Below, one piece after another: positions 57,242 to 64,000 of a stretch of 64,000 nt of DNA. The notes below the pieces were generated by a model. The model made no database searches, was not told the DNA's origin, and saw only the letters and a list, made by a program, of their open reading frames with translations. Source of the stretch: Calycina herbarum (Eukaryota > Ascomycota > Leotiomycetes > Helotiales > Pezizellaceae); NCBI GenBank assembly GCA_001414485.1, contig LLEY01000064.1:265780-329779 (forward strand). Direction: 5' to 3'. A program made the translations under genes and the position numbers. Position 1 is the first letter of the stretch. Each line of letters starts with the position of its first letter.

Positions 57242-58060
57242 GATATTTATATACCTTCCTAGGCGAGAGTATAAGTTTAGTTTTAGTATAATAGCTTTCT
57301 ATAAATATACTAAAAGAGATACTTATAGAATAGTATCTATATTCGAAGAAAACTAAACTAAAGAGAGAAGAGAAGAGTTAGTACGCTCTATCTCTATTTA
57401 TATATACTAAACGAGACTTCGGTAGAACCTCGGCACGTGATCCAGTCGTATGTGACTAGGACTATTATAGAAACAGGATTATACTTATCTATAGAAAGTC
57501 TTATAAGTAATTACTATATATAAGCTTCTTATATAATATATAATAATATTAAATCCTAATAATATTTTAGACTATCTCGCTAGTTATCTAGTCGTAAGTT
57601 CCTTTATTTTTATAAACGTTTTTAAATTCTTATAGTTAGTTAGAACTATAACCTAATATTTTACTCTTTAAAAGTATATTCTCTAGTATTCTAAGATTAG
57701 TAAATTACTAAGAAGAAGAGATAGATAATTTAAGTAGTAGGTATATATTAAGATTAAGAAACAGCTGAAAATATATTAATTAGAAGTCCGGGAATGTTAC
57801 GGCGCTGGTCCCTAACCTGAAAGGTCACGTGACAAGCACGTGACTTTGGGAACCACCTCGGTGATGAGGATGTGTAGATCTATGACGAGAGCTATGACGA
57901 GAGCTATGACGAGATTTCAGCTCCTTACAGCTCCTTACACTTACTAAGCAACCCCTTTTCTCTGGGTATATAAACCGCGTTGCCCTCGTAGATGGAACTG
58001 TAGCTTTAAATTCTCGAATATACACACATATACTCTTGTGCCTTTGCCTTTAGTTATGGA
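57242..58060 (-). mobile_element. Composite chromovirus remnant
   Basis: Three retrotransposon pieces in minus orientation. 57,287-57,469 is a 183-bp LTR of the element-2 family. About 57,480-57,720 aligns with 2,590-2,770 of element 1 (pol, RNase H/integrase side). About 57,789-58,060 aligns with element 3, comprising an LTR with CACGTG at 57,826 and 57,837 plus the last codons of pol. The third piece keeps many CA/TG dinucleotides and is therefore less RIP-mutated than its relatives at 12,110-12,450. The element truncates a UbiA gene on its left. Confidence 0.75.
57287..57469 (-). repeat. LTR of element-2 family (183 bp)
   Basis: It begins and ends TATAATAG...CTATTATA. Its reverse complement matches 9,404-9,586 over the full length, with mainly transition differences. 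The flanking 5-mers (TTTAG and GAAAC) do not match, so it is not a simple solo LTR with intact target duplication. Confidence 0.82.
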
Positions 58061-58514
58061 TCGTGACAGGGAAATTCCAACTTTCATTTCCTGTGACATC
58101 TAATAAAAGCGAATCAAATGTAAAAAAAAACAAGAGAAATCCAATGAGTGTCGTACTACGGAGTCAACTGACGAGAAAGTGGTTAGAAATGGATGCTAAG
58201 GTAGGCATCAACCTCGTGGTTATCATTGACTTTCCGCCGCGACCTCCTTTAGGGAAAACTATCAACATTCAGAGGCCGTTGGAGACCAATGAGGGCTGCA
58301 CTCTTGAACCAACCAACAAGTCAGGCCTGACAAACCCTCTCTGAACGCAGGGCAAGACCTCAGCGCGTAGCCATTGTTATAAATAATCGAAGGGCTATTT
58401 GTGGGCTTATCAAATTGAACTCGGCTGTGATCAATTATCTTCCTTTTCTCTAGAGCAATCCCCAACAATTAGTCTCCGTTAGGGGGAAGGCGACCTCACA
58501 GGGGAAAGCAGGGA
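58061..58514. other. Intergenic interval, nothing recognised
   Basis: Normal base composition resumes. Open frames 58,063-58,344 (plus) and 58,262-58,468 (minus) overlap and resemble nothing known. Confidence 0.35.
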
Positions 58515-58905
58515 TTACGCGTACCTATGTCCGCAATCTGTGCATCTATAGAAGATCGTGGTTCCCTCGTCTGCACTTCGTAATTGTGCCTCTGACCAAC
58601 TCATTTCCGCAGCCTTGCATTTTGGGCACTCGCGGGTGATTCGCCGAGTGTTCTCTCGGTCTTTGGACGTGATGACTTGCGTATGAGAGACGAGTTTATT
58701 CCTGAGAATCGAAGGGAAGTTGTTCGATTTCGTGGTTACCGTTTCTGAAATGGCCGTATCTACGCAAGGAATTAGCAAGTATACAAGGTAGAGTGACCAC
58801 TGGGTCCTTACTTGAGTTGGCTTCGCCGCAGCAGTCGCACTTTATTGTTTTGCTTATCGAAACATCAAGGATGTTTCCGCACACCGAGCAGAAAATAGGC
58901 GCCAT
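58515..58905 (-). CDS. RPA12: RNA polymerase I subunit A12 (RPA12)
   Basis: Minus-strand exons 58905-58812 and 58759-58515 give 112 residues, with a 52-bp intron. The N-terminal zinc ribbon reads FCSVCGNILDV, then KCDCCG. The C-terminal TFIIS-like ribbon reads CPKCKAAEMSWSEAQLRSAD, followed by EGTTIFYRCTDCGHRYA. The acidic SADE hairpin is the hallmark of RNA-cleavage factors; here it supports Pol I transcript cleavage and termination in the nucleolus. It is slightly shorter than the usual ~120 residues. Confidence 0.93.
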
Positions 58906-59603
58906 AATGCTGCGAGTGACTCAGAGAGCGTCGAGAGTAAAGGAAATATTAGTGTTAGGGCGGAGTCGTAGAAAACTTGATATAAAAATTTCGCTCATAT
59001 AGAGGATGCTGTTGGTGCACCAACATCGATTTTTGTAGAGTAGAAGAAGCTTATATAAGCATCAACTTTGCCCTATCAGGGTGCAGGAATAAGTTACGCA
59101 TCGCGCCCAACCACCGAGTCGGTCTAGAATCGATGTTATAATTATTAAATATTAAATAGGTTCTATAGATTAAGGCAACTGACTTAAAGTAGGGTATAGC
59201 TTCTAAGAGATCTCTAGGAAAGGAGGCCACTATTCCTTAAGTACCGGTTCCAGTTGCGGATTTCTTGAGATGCTTAAACTTGGTATTACTTGACTTCACT
59301 CGTGGCACAGCACGTTCGACGCTTCCGCGCAATCAAAGCTTTAGGTGAACGACTTTTTGAGCCGTTGCTAACGCCGATCTTGGATACAAGATAATCAAAG
59401 CGCAGCCCGCTCCGCGCAGCAAAGGCCGAGATGTCGATGGACAACCTACGCAAGTTCCAGCAAAGCACATCTTCATTGGGATTTGAGAGGTTATGCTGGG
59501 GCGAGAATAACACCAGACTCCTCCATGATAAGTTCGACGTGAGTGCTTCCTTTCTCTGCGGAAGCTATGAGACTGATAAAATAGCTTGGTGACGACGAAT
59601 TCC
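58906..59603. other. Interval with a coding-like plus-strand relic
   Basis: Mostly unrecognised. On the plus strand, near 59,292-59,391, one frame reads SLVAQHVRRFRAIKALGERL, followed by FEPLLTPILDT. From 59,433 another reads MDNLRKFQQSTSSLGFERLC and ends in a donor-like GTGAGT near 59,539, with an acceptor-like AG near 59,584 and LGDDEFLKTLLQKPY beyond. This looks like a decayed multi-exon gene, but I recognise no family. Confidence 0.3.
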
Positions 59604-60524
59604 TCAAGACCCTACTCCAGAAACCTTATAGCGACGCGAAGATCCTCGCCTGCTGGATGGACCTACAGAATCAGTGAAGCCAGAATCTAAACAAACATCT
59701 CTTCCGGATGAGCTCCCATTCATGGTCACTCTACCCATGCTCTGTTTTGTGAAGTCCAAAGCGAGTCCCTGATTTTCATCGTTGAAGTCGAAAGCGGGAC
59801 CTTGACCCAAGCTGGATAATGTTGCAGGACCTTTACCTAAGCTAGATAATGTCGCCGGGTCGTCCATGAGTCGAAAGCAAGTCCCTCATTTATGACCTGT
59901 AAAGCGGCTGGGTCATCGCTGAAGTCGAAGGCCATCCCAGTGGCTGTTCCCAGTGGCTGTTCCCTCTGTCACCAACACGGCAGGATCATCAACACTGAAG
60001 ATCATCTCATCGCGTATCGATGGTAAAGTCGTTCGATCACTTCCATAATTAAAGCTCACAACTTGGCCGAACTCCACTGTTGAGTTGCTCTCAACACTTT
60101 TTCTTGGTTCAACTCAAGTTATAGGATCAGTAGTGAAGTGAAAAGTATTTGTCCTGGCTTGACCTCAAGCCACGTTGCGAAGCCATTTCAGGATGTGATA
60201 TAGTTGTGTCGTGAGTATTATCCCCATGTTGTCGGCTTTGATCTTAATGTCGGCTGGCTGGGATATTTCTGTTTCATCTGCCGGGTCATGTCTGCCTGGG
60301 AAGTCATGTGCTGTTGATGTAATGATTGTTCGTGATTGCATATTCTGTGCGTCTGGACAAAATCTCTTGGTGGAGAGGCGTTTGCCTTCTATGGCTTTCC
60401 GTTTTGAGAGGCTGCTCGTAGTGCAAATCCCTGGGAAGAGATGAAAGTATGCCAGAGGTCCACCTTGCCCTTTGATGGTCCCAGGGCAGTCTACAGCGCA
60501 TGAGTCAAGCGTTGTACTCCGCAA
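59604..60524 (-). pseudogene. Unidentified degenerate gene with FDFxDDPAxL-type repeats
   Basis: On the minus strand a repetitive frame reads DDPATLSSLGKGPATLSSLG then QGPAFDFNDENQGLALDFTK. Upstream, in other frames, come MAFDFSDDPAALQVINEGLA and IFSVDDPAVLVTEGTATG. The units share an (A/I)FxFxDDPAxL core. The N-terminal part is open from 60,524 (MRSTTLDSC onward) to about 60,165. The blocks are separated by stop codons and frame changes without convincing introns. I read it as a decayed gene for an acidic repeat protein. No family recognised. Confidence 0.45.
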
Positions 60525-60619
60525 AGCCAGCTAGAGAGCCAAATGCCACCACATCGGCCGCTTGAAAATTTGAAGTTTCATTATCCAACATCATATGTAC
60601 ATCAAGTCATCTCAATCAT

Positions 60620-63600
60620 TCATCGCTTCGGCGCCTGTCCCGGTAAAACAAACCCAATCGTATCCCGTCTATCATCGACAATCCTCCCCCACTCCAAGAG
60701 CAACCGAAACATGTAAACCTCCATATCATTCTTCCTCAACACCCTCCCCGCCCAATTCCTCCCATCCAGCGCGATCTTCTCCGCCTCCGCTTCTCTGGCC
60801 CCAAGGCGTCCCGTTCCCACACCCCCGAAATATGCAAGGAGATCCCATACAGAATGTAGTCTGGGGTCTACGGGGACATAATGTTTCCAGGCGGTTAATC
60901 GTTCATCAAACCACTGTCTAAAACTCGCCGCTCGAAAGACAAGACTCCTCGATTCTAAGAAAGGTAAGAAACGACCAGAGAATCCCGCGCCATCGAGATC
61001 AAAGAGGTATTTATGCTGCCAGTGTTCTTGGAAATCAACAGGGGAGCCCCAATCGAACTCCAACTTCTGAATAACGCAATCATAGCCGTCACATCTAGTA
61101 GGTTCATTTACGAACGCAACATCGATTTTGGTTGCTGAGCGAATTTCGGAGATTGGCAGCGATTGATGGTAGTACCCACCTCCTTTGGCTTGAGTAAGAA
61201 GGAAGTCGGAGGTTGTAGTGTTGGGAGTGTAGTTCACTAAATGGACGAATCGTTGACGTTGCATTCCTTCCCAGGTTCCGTGTGTTGAAACGCCTTCTGA
61301 AGTTGCTCCGCGCCAGAAAACGGTGTTATGTTTTCGGGAAAATGAGGGGTCGCGGCTGGTTTCGTAACTAACTTTGTCCTGGTAGTTCCATGGTGAGGGG
61401 AATATGATATCGTTGAATGTAGGGATTTTTGATTGGGAGAAGATGGGGTAGAGTTTCGTGGTGGGCTTAAATGCCGCTGGCGAGAGATGGAGCCCATGTA
61501 GGTTTTGGAGATCGGGTTGATGGCATAAAGAGCCAGAGAGTGTCCAGTCACTAATAAAAGGACCAAGTGAGTGAGGTGCAACACAGGTGGGACAAAACGC
61601 TTTTTTATTCCAGTATGTCTGCTTTCGAGAAAGGGAGTTGGGTGGGCATCCAATTGTTCCGTATTGCGCAAACGAGTTGCGGAAAGAAGCACCATAGAAA
61701 TAATCCGAAGCCGAATTAGAGGGGGGATCGGGAGAGAGAAAGGTACTATTCCACGCAATGTCTGTACTGAAAGATTGTAGGATCTTGCTCTCATTCAACT
61801 GCTTTCTCGCAACGATCGCATCGCGTTTGTGTTTTTCCATGTCTGCCCATGGGACTGTGACACGACTTTCGTCGTTGATATTAAACGCCAAATCCATGTC
61901 GGGAAGCCATTTAACAAACTCATTCATCATAAAACTCGCTTCTTCAATCATCCATTTGTGTGTAGGGGCCATGTGAGGTCCAATTTCAGCTGACCCATTT
62001 GAAATTCGTAAAGAGCCGATTTCTGTCCAAGGTCTCTCCATCATGTGGGCCGTCATCCTCCGGATCTCAGCAGGTTCTATACTCCAAAAGGGTAGAAGGT
62101 CTTCGTTTATTTGTCCAAAGTCGTCTATAACAATTGAACCTCGAGTAGTAGCAAACTCGTACCATATGTCGAAGTTTGGGGGTGGAGGTATTCCATATCG
62201 ATTTTGATATTCCAAAACAGCTTCTTCCAGTGTCCCGCTGGTTTTCGCCTGGTTTTCCCACTGTGTAGAACTCTGCTGTGCAGCCAACATTAGACTGTTG
62301 ATGGGATGTGGTTCCAATAGGGTCGATTTGGTGATACGTATGAGTTGAGATCCAAAAAAGAAAATACCCGAGCAGCCAAAAAGAACCGTCAAGAATTTCC
62401 AAGAGGTTTGGCCCAATGAGAAGCTTCGTTGAGACCAAGCTGCCTCTCGCTCCATGCGGAGAAGTCCTGCAAAGGACGTATATCCAATCAAGCTTAGTAC
62501 CACGGGTAGCAAAGTTGGCTTGGAAGAGAAATCATCCTTTTGTGACGCTGGAAAATAGGAGACGTATATGGAGATAGATGTTGCAATAGTGAAAATCGAT
62601 TTTGGACGAAGCTCACCCATCAGATACACGATCGAGGCGAGGCAGCTGGTCCATAACAAGCTATAAAACAATAGTTCAAAGACAATCCTTCCAGGCGGAA
62701 TCAATGAACGAGCAATTCCCTCTGGATCTTTGAAAAGCGAAAAGAATGCAATAATAGTTATGCTCAAGGCCGAAGAGAGGGTCAGTCCACCGAGTACGGT
62801 CCACGGTTTGGCAGAGGTTTCGGAATCTTTCGATATCCTCGAGAAAGCGACCACTATACCAGCATCTAGGAGCAAGCCCAAACATTGGAAGAAGCGCACC
62901 GCTTTACCCCAATTATCAGCCAATGGGCAAATGTATGTAGAATTATGTGTAGAAAGAGCGATTGTGAGGAGCGAAGATAAGGTGAAAGCGCCGAGAAGGA
63001 TAGAATATCGAGGAGAGTAGGATCCGGGATGCTCTTTGTCGATCCGTTCGAATAGCGCAAGGAGGAGAGGGAGGAATATCTGGATATTCATATGTTAGTC
63101 TCCATTCTCTGCCTACCGGCTAGCCAGCCCCATGACGTAAAAGGATCATGCCAACGTACCTCGACCCCGTTCCATGAGCATTGCACAGTCTGGATGATTT
63201 TTTGGAAGAGCACAACTCTGAGGATAATGCACAGGACCAGAACCACCCATGACCGCCTAGCTGTTCCAGCGCGTATGTGGTATCGAAGAATTTCCCATGT
63301 CTTCCTCCCAATTCTCACGATGCGCGTTCGAATTCTCGGGTTGCTTTGCAGATTCTCGTTCTCCTTGGAAAGCGCATCGTGGTCGCCATGTTGTTGCAAA
63401 GGAATGAGCTCGCAGATGTTGCTGTTGTCTGCCCGTCGTTTGAGGGAGTAGCACACCAGGCTACACAGTAGCAGCACGAATACTGATAGATGGATTGGCC
63501 GTTCTAGAGCAAAGAATTAGTCGCGAATTCGGCTCGGCAGATATGTTTTGAGAAATGTGCCTACCAAGGGCAGAGGTAGTATCGAATTTGAGGGATATCC

Positions 63601-63760
63601 ATATTGTCGTCGCAATGAGGTTGCTGTTGAGGGTTACTCGTTAGCCAAGGTGCCCAGGACAGCCCTCCCATATTTCTTCTCCCGTGGTGTCGCACCAAGA
63701 AGCAAGAAGTACTACTCACCAAAGCGCCACAAGCTGCAACTTCTGGCCACGAGCCATCAT
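60620..63760 (-). CDS. CAP10-domain glycosyltransferase, family GT90
   Basis: A four-exon minus-strand model: 63760-63720, 63623-63565, 63503-63160 and 63079-60620, 967 residues. Each junction keeps the frame, and intron 1 has a CTAAC branch site 20 nt before its acceptor. The N-terminal third carries about ten membrane helices (for example ATTIWISLKF, LSVFVLLLCSLVCYSL, VLVLCIILRVVLF). The C-terminal CAP10 domain has NTVFWRGATSEGVSTHGTW, RQRFVHLVN, the conserved HKYLFDLDGAGFSGRF and a C-terminal WxxLLxYF-like segment. Related proteins (Cap10, Cxt1) are O-xylosyl or capsule-associated glycosyltransferases in the secretory pathway. Longer N-terminal starts exist (63,931), so the exact start is uncertain. 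Confidence 0.88.
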
Positions 63761-64000
63761 CTGTCGAATCAAAAGAATGATATGGATACTCCTCGCCTTT
63801 CCATGACTGAAGCGTCCAACATTTGACTGACGGTAGGAAGGGGCACCACGATCTGGCGCGCGCGCAGCAAAAGGAACGGCACAGTACAGCTCGTACAGCG
63901 CAGCAGCGTAACAAGCAAGGCTGACGGCCAAATGAGGCCTAGTCGTCCGCCGTTTTCTTGACGGGAAGTCTGGCCTCTCAACTTTGGTGGGGGCGGGGGC

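Noticed and set aside
1..64000. CRISPR arrays, bacterial operons or ribosome binding sites
   Set aside because: The window is clearly eukaryotic (spliceosomal introns, fungal protein families); no regularly spaced repeats were seen.
1..64000. tRNA and rRNA genes
   Set aside because: I scanned by eye for B-box-like GGTTCGAATCC sequences and cloverleaf context and found none I could defend; a covariance-model search (tRNAscan-SE, Infernal) would be decisive.

Overview
This window is a filamentous-ascomycete nuclear chromosome segment. Short GT-AG introns of about 48-100 bp with CTAAC-type branch sites, HET-domain and STAND/NLR genes, Pth11-like rhodopsin-domain proteins and heavy RIP (repeat-induced point mutation) all point that way. 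The protein content is compatible with Leotiomycetes/Helotiales, but that placement is an inference. About 18 host genes or pseudogenes can be modelled, most with exon boundaries that join in frame.

Layout. (1) 1-13,525 is an AT-rich, RIP-destroyed block of nested Ty3/gypsy chromoviruses: a minus-strand element (1-7252) sits inside a plus-strand element (7253-9586), which sits inside another plus-strand element (9587-about 12,450). A 593-bp TRIM-like element (8001-8593, TSD CTTAG) interrupts the integrase of the second element. The block ends in an inverted LTR pair and a roughly 600-bp near-perfect palindrome that stops exactly at the edge of normal-composition DNA. (2) 13.5-41 kb is conventional gene space: tyrosinase, a ZNF830-like splicing factor, BYE1, an RGG-rich protein, a HET-domain protein, a DUF3500 protein divergent from a fumarylacetoacetase-family enzyme, a multi-pass (DMT-like) membrane protein divergent from COX15, and cytosolic lysyl-tRNA synthetase. 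(3) 41.7-57.2 kb is a decaying accessory region: a frameshifted NLR, a cupin, a rhodopsin-domain gene split by a DNA transposon, two convergent BBE-like FAD oxidases each carrying a nonsense codon, an SDR that has lost its catalytic tyrosine, and the first ~70 codons of a UbiA prenyltransferase cut off at a transposon remnant. (4) 58.5-63.8 kb holds RPA12 (RNA polymerase I), an unidentified degenerate repeat protein, and a CAP10/GT90 glycosyltransferase.

The most notable object is the 2602-bp element at 47,232-49,833. It has TGT...ACA terminal inverted repeats, a 4-bp GATC target duplication and a plus-strand Ty3/gypsy-type integrase that keeps its D, D and E residues. Its reading frame joins perfectly across two 49-bp spliceosomal introns and is broken only by nonsense codons. 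That is the architecture of a Ginger/GIN cut-and-paste DNA transposon. Removing it with one GATC copy restores the host reading frame exactly (FRCGD-PQNLW).

Functionally, the housekeeping genes cover transcription (BYE1, RPA12), splicing (ZNF830-like), translation (KRS1) and respiration (COX15), and are intact. The accessory genes are consistent with a small secondary-metabolism neighbourhood (two flavin oxidases, SDR, prenyltransferase, cupin) that has been inactivated by point nonsense, truncation and transposition.
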